This document shows positions 1 through 7,402 of a stretch of 40,298 nucleotides of DNA, one piece after another. Source of the stretch: Firmicutes bacterium HGW-Firmicutes-12 (lineage in GTDB: Bacteria; Bacillota; Peptococcia; DRI-13; PHAD01); the NCBI GenBank assembly GCA_002841595.1, contig PHAD01000010.1, positions 1 to 40,298 of the forward strand, written 5' to 3'. The notes below the pieces were generated by a model that saw nothing but the letters and a program-made list of their open reading frames with translations, searched no databases and was not told where the DNA came from. Within the stretch, counting starts at the first letter, position 1. Each line of letters opens with the position of its first letter. The translations under genes and the position numbers were made by a program.

Positions 1-9
1 AGAATCCAT
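1..9 (-). CDS. 5' end of a leftward gene cut by the window edge
   Basis: On the minus strand an ATG at 9..7 is preceded by GAGGTGA (18-24), eight to nine bases away, a good ribosome binding site. Only three codons (M-D-S) lie in the window, so nothing can be said about the product. It would be divergent from the MFS transporter gene. The call rests only on start and RBS. Confidence 0.35.
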
Positions 10-53
10 AACAAAGTCACCTCATATGCATTTATAGTATATACAGTAATATT

Positions 54-85
54 ATACGACCTTGCGGACCATTACCAGGTCGTAT
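54..85 (+). terminator. Stem-loop between two divergent genes
   Basis: ATACGACCT (54-62) and AGGTCGTAT (77-85) form a perfect 9-bp stem with a 14-nt loop, followed by TTGTTAATTATTTT. It resembles an intrinsic terminator on the plus strand, but no plus-strand gene is visible upstream, so it could also be a leader structure or operator of the MFS gene. Confidence 0.35.
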
Positions 86-190
86 TTGTTAATTATTTTC
101 TATTCTTTTGTGTTGTTTGAATGTAAAATATGATTATCTATTTTATGTATTAGTAAATTTGAATAGTATAATTTGTAAGGGGAGTAGTGA

Positions 191-1471
191 ATGACAAAAA
201 GAAAGAAAATTTTGGCCCTTATGTGCTTGACTATGCTTTTGGGATATTTGCCGTGGTACAATTTTTCAGCAGTATTAAAATATATTGCAGCAGAATTTGA
301 ATTGACGTCAGGAGATATCGGCATTATCCTAGCCGCTATACAATTTGGCTATATTGTCGTGGTCTTATTTACTGGGTGGCTATCGGATAAGATTGGCGAA
401 AACAAAGTCCTTGCATGGGCTACATTATTAACAGGTATTTTTTCAACGTCCTTTATTTGGTTAGCTCAAGGCTTCAAAAGCATCCTGATTCTGCGCTTGT
501 TGACAGGATTGTCTGCTGGAGCAATATATGCACCGGGGGTATCGCTTTTATCGAATTGGTTTAGCTCAAAGGAACGGGGGATGGCCATAGGTGCATATAC
601 CGGGGCCCTAACGGCAGCTTATGCAGGAGGGTATTTTATAGCTTCACCCTTAGCTAGTGCATACGGATGGAGAAGTGGTGTATTATGGACTTCATTGCCG
701 GTATTTGTAGCAGCGTTCATTTTGTTCTTCTTTGTTGAAAACAAACCACCTGAGCATGAAAATCCGGATAATTATTTATTAGAAACAAAAAAATCTGACC
801 TTATAAATATTAAAGCTAAACCCGCTCCTGAAGGAGGATATACCGGTCCGGTCGTGATTACATCCTCGTATATGGGACATATGTGGGAGTTATATGCTTT
901 TTGGGGTTGGATTGGACCGTTTCTAGTTGCTTGTAGTATTGCTGTAGGATTTGAAGAGAGTGCTGCTGTAGCTATTGGTGGTCAATTGGCTGCTTTTGTT
1001 ATTCTCTTTGGTGTTCCGGCAGTCTATTTGTGGGGAATGTATGCGGATAAGGTGGGGAGGACCAAGGCAATTATAATTGCGGCCTTTTGTAGTCTAACTG
1101 CGGAGTTTTTCTTAGGCTTCATGTTTGGCCACTCGCTAATAATAACAACTATAGTGGCATTTTGGATTGGTTTTTGGGTAATTGCTGATTCGGCCATATA
1201 TAAAGCGGGATTAACGGATATGGTTGCACCTAGAATAAGAACCACATCTATAGCTGTTCAGTCCGCTATTGGATATACGATGACCATAGCTTCTCCAATT
1301 TGTTTTGGAAAAATACTGGAATTTCAAAATGGTGCGATTAATCCAATATATGCTGAAAAATGGGGATTACCCTTTTTATTACTCGGGCTTGGTGCCTTGT
1401 TCTCACCACTTTTTGCTGTAATTCTAAGGCGATTACCTCAGGCTAAGTTGATGGCCAAAGGAAAAATGTAA
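191..1471 (+). CDS. MFS transporter
   Basis: This is a 426-residue major facilitator protein with about twelve hydrophobic segments, the usual length. The loop 2-3 signature is seen as GWLSDKIGENK (about residues 61-71), and a second copy, GMYADKVGRTK, sits in the second half, as expected from the internal duplication of the family. A hydrophilic central loop lies around residues 180-215. The start ATG follows AAGGGGAG. A TATAAT at 167-172 is a possible -10 box but would give a very short leader. It converges with the histidine kinase gene, only seven bases apart at the 3' ends. The substrate cannot be told from sequence; an organic anion is a guess. Confidence 0.85.
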   Translation: MTKRKKILALMCLTMLLGYLPWYNFSAVLKYIAAEFELTSGDIGIILAAIQFGYIVVVLFTGWLSDKIGENKVLAWATLLTGIFSTSFIWLAQGFKSILILRLLTGLSAGAIYAPGVSLLSNWFSSKERGMAIGAYTGALTAAYAGGYFIASPLASAYGWRSGVLWTSLPVFVAAFILFFFVENKPPEHENPDNYLLETKKSDLINIKAKPAPEGGYTGPVVITSSYMGHMWELYAFWGWIGPFLVACSIAVGFEESAAVAIGGQLAAFVILFGVPAVYLWGMYADKVGRTKAIIIAAFCSLTAEFFLGFMFGHSLIITTIVAFWIGFWVIADSAIYKAGLTDMVAPRIRTTSIAVQSAIGYTMTIASPICFGKILEFQNGAINPIYAEKWGLPFLLLGLGALFSPLFAVILRRLPQAKLMAKGKM

Positions 1472-1478
1472 AAAGCCT

Positions 1479-2669
1479 CTAATCATTGGTGGGGGCAGAT
1501 AGGGGCAGTTCGATCCTAAAAATAGTTCCTTTATTGAATTCGCTCCATACGTTGATCTTTCCGTTATGATTATCGATAATTAGCTTTGCGATAGTCAGGC
1601 CAAGACCGGTGCCACCGGTGATTTTTGTACGTGACTTGTCAGCTCTATAAAAGCGTGTAAAAATGTAAGGCAAGTCTTCTTTGGAGATACCGATTCCGGT
1701 ATCTTCTATACTAATAATGCCTTTGTCATTCTTTAGGTAGCAATTCAGCTTAATAATACCACCAATAGGAGTATACTTAATGCTGTTGTCCATAAAGATC
1801 CTGGTGGCTTCCTTGAGGAGTTTTTTATCTGCCTTAATAAAGAACTCCTCATTTTTTTCATTTATAAAGATATGAGAGGTGTCAATAAGATTGGTTTCGT
1901 ATATTATCTCAGTGATTATTTCACTTAGTTTAAATTCCTCTCTATTAATCTTTAAAGTACCACTATCTTCACGAGCGAGAAAGAGTAGTTCTTCGATTAG
2001 ATGGTTCATATTCAAGGCTTCACTTCTGAGAGCTGATATTGATTCTTCTAACACTTTTCTATCATCTTTTCCCCAACGAGCTAGAAGATTGGTATAGCCT
2101 TGTATGACAGAAATTGGTGTTCTTAATTCGTGAGAGGCGTCTGAGACAAAGCGTTTTTGCTGTTCCACTGATATTTGAATTCTGTCTAACATATCATTGA
2201 AAGTTTGGGCCAGATCTTTTAGCTCGTTTTTCGAACCGCTAACATCGAGTCTCCGGTCAAGCTGGTTAAAGGATATTTCCTGGACGGTTTTTGTCATTGC
2301 TTTGATAGGAGCAAGAAGTCTCCGGCTTACACTGGAGCCGATTAAGATTATGGCAATGAATCCGGCTAGATTAAAGGCCAAGAGAAGAACTCCCAGTAAA
2401 AAAATATAATCCTCAGGAGGGTAATTTTGAATAATGTGGTTAAAACTGGCTATTATTCCGATGCTCATAAACAAAAAAACTGTAAAAAAAATAAAAACAT
2501 AGGTGATGGTAATCTTGAAGGTTAGAGAAAAACGGAATTTGTTCCCTAGTCCTTTTCTGAGCAGACTAAAAAGATGAACAAAGGATCTAATAAAAAGAAA
2601 AATAGTCTTCATAAAAAACAAGATTATGAAGAAAAAAAACTTGATTATGATTTTGAGTTTATTTTTCAT
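1479..2669 (-). CDS. Membrane sensor histidine kinase
   Basis: This is the kinase of a two-component pair with the response regulator upstream, whose stop it overlaps by 11 bases. From the chosen ATG at 2669 it has 396 residues; a longer frame starts at 2732 deep inside the regulator gene and is unlikely. Order of parts: a basic, phenylalanine-rich hydrophobic N-terminus, two membrane segments separated by only about 15 outside residues, a HAMP linker, a HisKA box FVSDASHELRTP with the phosphorylated histidine, then N, G1 (DTGIGI) and G2 (GGTGLGL) ATP-binding boxes. Such a small outside loop suggests that it senses a membrane event or a partner protein rather than binding a solute directly. 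The signal is unknown. Confidence 0.9.
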   Translation of the reverse strand: MKNKLKIIIKFFFFIILFFMKTIFLFIRSFVHLFSLLRKGLGNKFRFSLTFKITITYVFIFFTVFLFMSIGIIASFNHIIQNYPPEDYIFLLGVLLLAFNLAGFIAIILIGSSVSRRLLAPIKAMTKTVQEISFNQLDRRLDVSGSKNELKDLAQTFNDMLDRIQISVEQQKRFVSDASHELRTPISVIQGYTNLLARWGKDDRKVLEESISALRSEALNMNHLIEELLFLAREDSGTLKINREEFKLSEIITEIIYETNLIDTSHIFINEKNEEFFIKADKKLLKEATRIFMDNSIKYTPIGGIIKLNCYLKNDKGIISIEDTGIGISKEDLPYIFTRFYRADKSRTKITGGTGLGLTIAKLIIDNHNGKINVWSEFNKGTIFRIELPLSAPTND

Positions 2670-3345
2670 TTCTAAATTGATACCCCACTCCACGCACAGT
2701 ATGAATGAACTTAGTATCATACTTTTCATCAATCTTGCTTCTTAGATAGCGGATATAGACATCAACTACATTTGTGTCACCGCCGTACTCATAACCCCAG
2801 ACTTTTTCTAGGATAGTATCTCTGGTTAAGGTTATATCAAGGTTTTGCATGAGGTATTTTAATAAATCAAACTCAGTTTTTGTTAGATTAATTGCTTCTG
2901 TAGCATAAACTACCGTGTGTTTAAGTAAGTTAAGTTGAAGAGCGCCTGATTGTAGCATGTTCGTATTATCCTTGGAAGTGTTTTTATGCTTAAAAGCTCT
3001 ACGAATGCGTGCGAGGAGTTCTTCTATAGCGAAAGGTTTTATCATATAATCGTCTGCACCAGAATCAAGACCCATAACCTTATCCATTATTTCGTCTCTG
3101 GCCGTAAGCATGATGACGGGGGTTTCAAAGACCTGTCGGAAACGTCGTAAAACTTCTATCCCATTGAGAGAGGGAAGCATTATATCTAAAATGATGAGGT
3201 CGTAGCTTTCGCTAAGCATCTTGTCTAAAGCAGCTCTACCGTCATGTTCTAGTAAAACGAGATATCCTTCATGTTCAAGTTCCAGCTGTATAAACCTAGC
3301 GATTTTTATTTCGTCTTCAACTATGAGTATTCTCATCTTGTCCAT
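2659..3345 (-). CDS. OmpR/PhoB-family response regulator
   Basis: This 228-residue DNA-binding response regulator has a receiver domain (about 1-120) with the acidic pair E10/D11, the phosphoacceptor D54 in ILDIMLP, and the conserved lysine in MIKPF. A winged-helix output domain (about 130-225) ends with the typical VRGVGYQF. GGAGG lies six bases before the ATG at 3345, which fixes the start. It is the first gene of a two-gene operon with the histidine kinase. Its targets are not visible; the nearby MFS gene or the gene leaving the left edge are possible but unproven. Confidence 0.95.
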   Translation of the reverse strand: MDKMRILIVEDEIKIARFIQLELEHEGYLVLLEHDGRAALDKMLSESYDLIILDIMLPSLNGIEVLRRFRQVFETPVIMLTARDEIMDKVMGLDSGADDYMIKPFAIEELLARIRRAFKHKNTSKDNTNMLQSGALQLNLLKHTVVYATEAINLTKTEFDLLKYLMQNLDITLTRDTILEKVWGYEYGGDTNVVDVYIRYLRSKIDEKYDTKFIHTVRGVGYQFRNEK

Positions 3346-3443
3346 AGGCGACCTCCTTAAGACTAGCTTCTTAGTCTACTTTAGAGTACTATATCGGTTA
3401 GAGTTTGCCAACGAACAAAAGAATAATAATTAAAATGATATTA

Positions 3444-3463
3444 AGCCTGTTTTTCAACAGGCT
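3444..3463 (-). terminator. Putative terminator of the DUF4342 gene
   Basis: AGCCTGTT (3444-3451) and AACAGGCT (3456-3463) form an 8-bp stem with a 4-nt loop. Read on the minus strand it is followed by TTAATATCATTTTAATT, a moderate U-rich tail. It lies between the end of the DUF4342 gene and the response regulator gene, both on the minus strand. Confidence 0.55.
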
Positions 3464-3525
3464 AGAATTATGATGTAATACATACACCAAGGATTAAGAT
3501 TATCTATTTTAATAAGCTAGTTAAT

Positions 3526-3984
3526 TCAGATCTTCTTTATTTCTTGTGCCACCTTATCGGCAAGATTACCTGCTTTGTTAGCTATATCATCGATACTACT
3601 ATTGATGCTGTATTCTTCACCCGTGTTTTTAATAAACCTGATTTTGCAACCTGTAAAGAAGGCGAGAATTAGTAAGGCAATAGCAAGAGGCATGGTGATT
3701 ATGGCTACTAGAAGTGCAAGAGGTATACCTATGTTAAGTAAGGTAGCATTATCTTTGGAAACAACAAACCTTATAGCGTTAGTTTTGATATAGATTCGTT
3801 TAACTTTTTTCCAAAACGAAGAAGTATTAAGCTCGTTTTCTGGTTTTATTTTATTTAACTCTTCCAAATAGGCGAGGGCTTCGACAACATCACCCTCATT
3901 TTTTTCTAAGGCATCTTTAGCTTCCTTATAAGTAACAGCTGCTCTTTTTCTGATAAGGTCGATTTTTTCCAGGGTTATTTCCAT
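3526..3984 (-). CDS. DUF4342 domain protein with UBA-like N-terminus
   Basis: The 152-residue protein starts with a UBA/TS-N-like helical segment (residues about 3-45, with the pattern RAAVTYKEAKDALEKNEGDV) as found in DUF4342 proteins. A hydrophobic stretch follows at about 85-112, so it is probably membrane-anchored, and the C-terminus is short and hydrophilic. GGAGGAATAACGT precedes the ATG at 3984. It stands alone, with a putative terminator behind it. The family is common in clostridia and its function is unknown; the UBA-like fold suggests protein binding, which is inference only. Confidence 0.8.
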   Translation of the reverse strand: MEITLEKIDLIRKRAAVTYKEAKDALEKNEGDVVEALAYLEELNKIKPENELNTSSFWKKVKRIYIKTNAIRFVVSKDNATLLNIGIPLALLVAIITMPLAIALLILAFFTGCKIRFIKNTGEEYSINSSIDDIANKAGNLADKVAQEIKKI

Positions 3985-4199
3985 ACGTTATTCCTCCATT
4001 TATTAGATGTACTTGATAAGTCTTATGATAACCTACTTTAGTTAGAAGGGGATTAGTACAAGATTAAAATTTGATTAGAAAAATAGGAGGGATTGTCTAT
4101 TAAAGAGATATGCTATATTATTATAGACAGGAAATTCTAAATATTAGAACAATATGTATTCACTAATGAAGTTAAAGTTTATAGATATGGAGACCGCAA

Positions 4200-6800
4200 A
4201 TGATTATTTCTACAGACAAAGAAAAATGCCGCCAGTGTTATGCCTGTGTAAGAAATTGTCCGGTCAAGGCGGTTAGAATCGAAAATGGCCAAGCCGAAGT
4301 AATTGAAAGTCGATGCATTGAGTGTGGTAATTGTCTTACGGTATGTGCGCTGAATGCCAAAAAGGTCATGGATAACCAGTATGATGTAAAAAGACTCTTA
4401 CAAGGCCCAGATCCGGTTTCTGTTATTCTAGCACCATCTTTTGTGGCTAGTTTTAACATCGGTAACCCGATGCAGATAGTTTCCGCGATTAAAGCATTGG
4501 GCTTTTATGATGTTTGGACAGCTGCATTGGGAGCTCAATTTTTGATTCCAGCTTATCAAGACCTGCTGAAAAGTGATCAAATGGTTATTAGTACCCCCTG
4601 CCCCGCAGTTGTTAATATGGTAGAAAAACACTTTCCTACCTTACTTCCCGTTTTAGCCCCCCTCGTTTCACCAATGGTAGCAACGGCTATTTATCTTAAT
4701 AATATAGCACCGAATAGGAAACTGGTTTTTGTGGGTCCCTGCATCGCTAAAAAGGGGGAGGCCCAACTGTACGGCAATTTAATACAGTATGTTTTAACTT
4801 TTACAGAACTAAAAAACCTTATGAATGAGCATATGATAGATATAAAAGCCTGTAAACCAGAGAAGTTTGCCGGACCTATGCCATTTGACGGACAGTTAAT
4901 TCCTCTCTCTGGAGGACTATCTAAAATGCTTAAGAATAGTCAGGATTTCTTAGAGACCGAATTCTTGGTTGTGGATGGACAGGCTGAGTGTTATCAAATG
5001 CTGCAAGCCATTGAGAAAGGTGAAATACAAAGCAAATTAATAGATATTCTTATGTGTCGGGGTTGTATTGACGGTCCTGCTCAGCTAAGTAACGAACATT
5101 ACTTCAACAGAAAAAAGAAGGTGGTTAATTATTTTGCTAGCATACCATTGCAGGAAAGATGTCAAGGAAAGACCACTCTATCAAAAATAGCAGAATTAAA
5201 TTTTCACAGAGAATATATCAAAAGACAATTTTATCGGCTTCAACCTGAAGAAAAAGAGATTCAAAAAATTCTTGCTAGTACTGGAAAACTATCCGAAAGT
5301 GACCTAACTAACTGTGGAGCCTGTGGTTATAGTTCTTGCCGTGAAAAGGCTATTGCTGTTTACGAAGGGATTGCCGAAATAGAGATGTGTTTGCCCTATC
5401 TACTAGATAATAAACAAAAGATACTAGCGCAGTTAAACCAGGAAATGGATATTATCAAAGACTTAAACCACGAACTAGACAGCATCGTAGAGTCTTCTTA
5501 TGATGGGATCTGTGTTACCGACGCTGCTGGTATAATCCTCAAAACCAACAGGGCTTTTGAACATCTCTATGACGTTTATGATATCGTAGGCGTATCTACA
5601 GCAGAATTGGAAAATAAAAGAATACTTTACCCTTCCGGAAGCATACTGGTGATTAAGGAGAAAAGACCGGTTACCTTCATGCAAAATATTCATAATGGGC
5701 GAAGACTCTATGTAACTGCTACTCCTATTTTTGGAACAGATGGAGAGATATTAAAGGTATTAGTTAATGCCAGAGACTTTGAAGAACTGGAAAAATTGAA
5801 GAAACAAATCACATATAGCTTCCTTGACAAGGAAAAAATAATAAACAACTATGTTGACGATGGTATTATAGCAGTTAGCTCTGCTATGGCCTCTGTACTT
5901 GAAGTCTGCAGAAGAATAGCCAAGGTCGATACAACTGTGCTCTTGACCGGTGAATCAGGGGTTGGTAAAGAAGTGCTGGCTAGTTATATTCATCTTCTAA
6001 GTGATAGGAAAGATGGACCTATTATCAAGGTGAACTGTGGTGCCATACCGGACACTTTGATTGAATCCGAACTATTCGGCTATGAGGCTGGGGCCTTCAC
6101 AGGAGCTAATAAAGAAGGGAAACCAGGTTTATTTGAACTTGCCGATGAGGGAACGCTCTTTCTTGATGAAATAGGGGAAATGCCCTATCTTTTGCAGGTA
6201 AAGCTTCTTCAGGTTTTACAGGAGAAGGCTCTAGTGCGTATTGGTGGAGGGAAGCCTATTAAGGTAGATACCAGAATAATTTCAGCTACCAATCGAAATT
6301 TGGAAGAAATGGTAGCGAAAGGGGCCTTCCGAGAGGACCTTTATTATCGGCTTAATGTAGTACCGATAATTGTACCACCGTTGCGCTACAGGAAAGATGA
6401 TATTATTCCTCTGGCTAATTATTCTTTGGAGAAATTCAATAAAAGGTATAATTTAAGTAAATCCTTTGGACGAGAAGTCCTCAGAATAATTCTGAGCTAT
6501 AATTGGCCGGGTAATATTCGAGAGTTGATGAATTTAATAGAAAGACTAGTAGTAACCAGTGAACAGGACATCATCGAGCTGGATATACTTCCGAAATACC
6601 TAATGGAAAGTAGTAAACCTTATTCGAAGCTGAGTAATAAAGAGGAATTACCCAATCTGAGTCAGGCCTTGGAGAATCTAGAGAGGGATATTTTAGATAA
6701 GGCATATAAGTGCAATAATAATAGTTATAAAATAGCGGATATGCTCGGTATTAATCAATCAACTGTAGTCAGGAAGTTGAAAAAGTACGGAATTACGTAA
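4200..6800 (+). CDS. Sigma-54-dependent activator with [FeFe]-hydrogenase-like sensor domain
   Basis: This 866-residue regulator has, in order: two [4Fe-4S] ferredoxin motifs (C10, C13, C16, C20 and C39, C42, C45, C49); an [FeFe]-hydrogenase large-subunit domain (about 60-330) keeping the H-cluster cysteines (C134 in TPCP, C181 in GPCIAKK, C286 and C289 in MCRGC); an Fe-S domain with C372, C375, C380, C397; a short coiled region; a PAS domain (about 427-530); a sigma-54 AAA+ domain with Walker A GESGVGKE (584-591), GAFTGA (631-636) and Walker B TLFLDEIGE; and a Fis-type HTH at the C-terminus. The proton-transfer cysteine before C134 is proline, so it probably senses H2, CO or redox state rather than turning over H2. 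GGAG precedes the ATG. The next operon has a -24/-12 promoter and repeated upstream sites, its likely target. Confidence 0.93.
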   Translation: MIISTDKEKCRQCYACVRNCPVKAVRIENGQAEVIESRCIECGNCLTVCALNAKKVMDNQYDVKRLLQGPDPVSVILAPSFVASFNIGNPMQIVSAIKALGFYDVWTAALGAQFLIPAYQDLLKSDQMVISTPCPAVVNMVEKHFPTLLPVLAPLVSPMVATAIYLNNIAPNRKLVFVGPCIAKKGEAQLYGNLIQYVLTFTELKNLMNEHMIDIKACKPEKFAGPMPFDGQLIPLSGGLSKMLKNSQDFLETEFLVVDGQAECYQMLQAIEKGEIQSKLIDILMCRGCIDGPAQLSNEHYFNRKKKVVNYFASIPLQERCQGKTTLSKIAELNFHREYIKRQFYRLQPEEKEIQKILASTGKLSESDLTNCGACGYSSCREKAIAVYEGIAEIEMCLPYLLDNKQKILAQLNQEMDIIKDLNHELDSIVESSYDGICVTDAAGIILKTNRAFEHLYDVYDIVGVSTAELENKRILYPSGSILVIKEKRPVTFMQNIHNGRRLYVTATPIFGTDGEILKVLVNARDFEELEKLKKQITYSFLDKEKIINNYVDDGIIAVSSAMASVLEVCRRIAKVDTTVLLTGESGVGKEVLASYIHLLSDRKDGPIIKVNCGAIPDTLIESELFGYEAGAFTGANKEGKPGLFELADEGTLFLDEIGEMPYLLQVKLLQVLQEKALVRIGGGKPIKVDTRIISATNRNLEEMVAKGAFREDLYYRLNVVPIIVPPLRYRKDDIIPLANYSLEKFNKRYNLSKSFGREVLRIILSYNWPGNIRELMNLIERLVVTSEQDIIELDILPKYLMESSKPYSKLSNKEELPNLSQALENLERDILDKAYKCNNNSYKIADMLGINQSTVVRKLKKYGIT

Positions 6801-6801
6801 A

Positions 6802-6884
6802 GCATTAATCTAGAATATTAATGCAGATGCGTTAATGCATTTAATGCAGTAACGCATTAAAAATGCAGTAACGCATTAAATGCA
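6802..6884. promoter_or_regulatory. Array of repeated sites, probable enhancer of the sigma-54 promoter
   Basis: The sequence repeats variants of TTAATGC-N6-GCATTAA. An inverted pair GCATTAAT (6802-6809)/ATTAATGC (6817-6824) is followed by a GCGTTAATGCA half-site region and two direct copies of ATGCAGTAACGCATTAAA at 6844-6861 and 6863-6880, 19 bp apart. The array ends about 90 bp before the -24 element, a normal distance for an enhancer bound by a sigma-54 activator such as the one encoded just upstream. That the activator binds here is inferred. Confidence 0.7.
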
Positions 6885-6893
6885 CAAAAATAT

Positions 6894-6956
6894 AAATTTA
6901 ACATAACAAGCCAGAAACCTCTAGATACAGGTTTCTGGCTTGTTTATGTTAAATTT
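6894..6956 (+). terminator. Long stem-loop behind the activator gene
   Basis: A stem of about 27 bp (6894-6920 with 6929-6956, one bulged base) has the core ACAAGCCAGAAACCT/AGGTTTCTGGCTTGT and an 8-nt loop. The AT-rich base (TTTATGTTAAATTT) gives a weak U tail, so it may end transcription of the activator gene in both directions. It lies between the enhancer-like sites and the sigma-54 promoter. Confidence 0.55.
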
Positions 6957-6973
6957 CAAATCATAAACTTCAT

Positions 6974-6989
6974 TGGCATGATATTTGCA
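6974..6989 (+). promoter_or_regulatory. Sigma-54 (-24/-12) promoter
   Basis: TGGCAT (6974-6979), five bases, then TTGCA (6985-6989) matches the sigma-54 consensus TGGCAC-N5-TTGCA/T with one difference; the invariant GG (6975-6976) and GC (6987-6988) are correctly spaced. Transcription would start near 7000 and give a leader of about 110 nt before the DUF485 gene. Confidence 0.85.
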
Positions 6990-7111
6990 CTAATAGTAAT
7001 TTTCATATAATATCTATTATTTTTTGATACTAAATTAGAAAGGGGGAGTAGCTTAGCTTTTATAGATCAATTATATGTAAAATAATGGACTTAACATTAA
7101 AGGAGGATACT

Positions 7112-7402
7112 ATGCACGAACCATCCAAAGAATGGAAAAAAGATGATGCTTCATCAATTAAAGAATTACTTGGACTCTGGTTATTCTTGCTCTATTGTTT
7201 AGTGTATATAGGATTTATTACCATCAATGTTGTAAGTCCTAAGTTTATGGCCATTGATGTAGGAAGTTTCAATGTAGCTATAACGTATGGTTTAGGGTTG
7301 ATTGTATTGGCTATGGTTCTTGCTTTTGCTTACAATCATGTCAGTACACATGCTGAGGAACTTCTAAATAATAATCAGGGAAGGGATGGAGAAACTGAAT
7401 GA
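7112..7402 (+). CDS. DUF485-type small membrane subunit of the symporter
   Basis: The 96-residue protein has a hydrophilic N-terminus, two membrane segments (about residues 20-43 and 52-77) and a short acidic tail, the layout of DUF485 proteins that sit next to ActP-type acetate symporters. AAAGGAGG is five bases before the ATG at 7112; an in-frame ATG at 7085 lacks a binding site. The gene overlaps the symporter start by 4 bases (ATGA), so the two are translationally coupled. It is the first gene behind the sigma-54 promoter. The role is probably assembly or stability of the transporter, but this is not established from the sequence. Confidence 0.85.
   Translation: MHEPSKEWKKDDASSIKELLGLWLFLLYCLVYIGFITINVVSPKFMAIDVGSFNVAITYGLGLIVLAMVLAFAYNHVSTHAEELLNNNQGRDGETE

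Noticed and set aside
2670-2732. N-terminal extension of the histidine kinase
   Set aside because: It runs 60 bases into the response regulator gene and the extra residues do not look like a membrane or signal segment; the start at 2669 fits the short overlap typical of such pairs.
6844-6884. Short CRISPR-like repeats
   Set aside because: Only two full repeats of 18 bp with a 1-bp gap; no spacers and no cas genes. The place before a sigma-54 promoter favours regulator sites.
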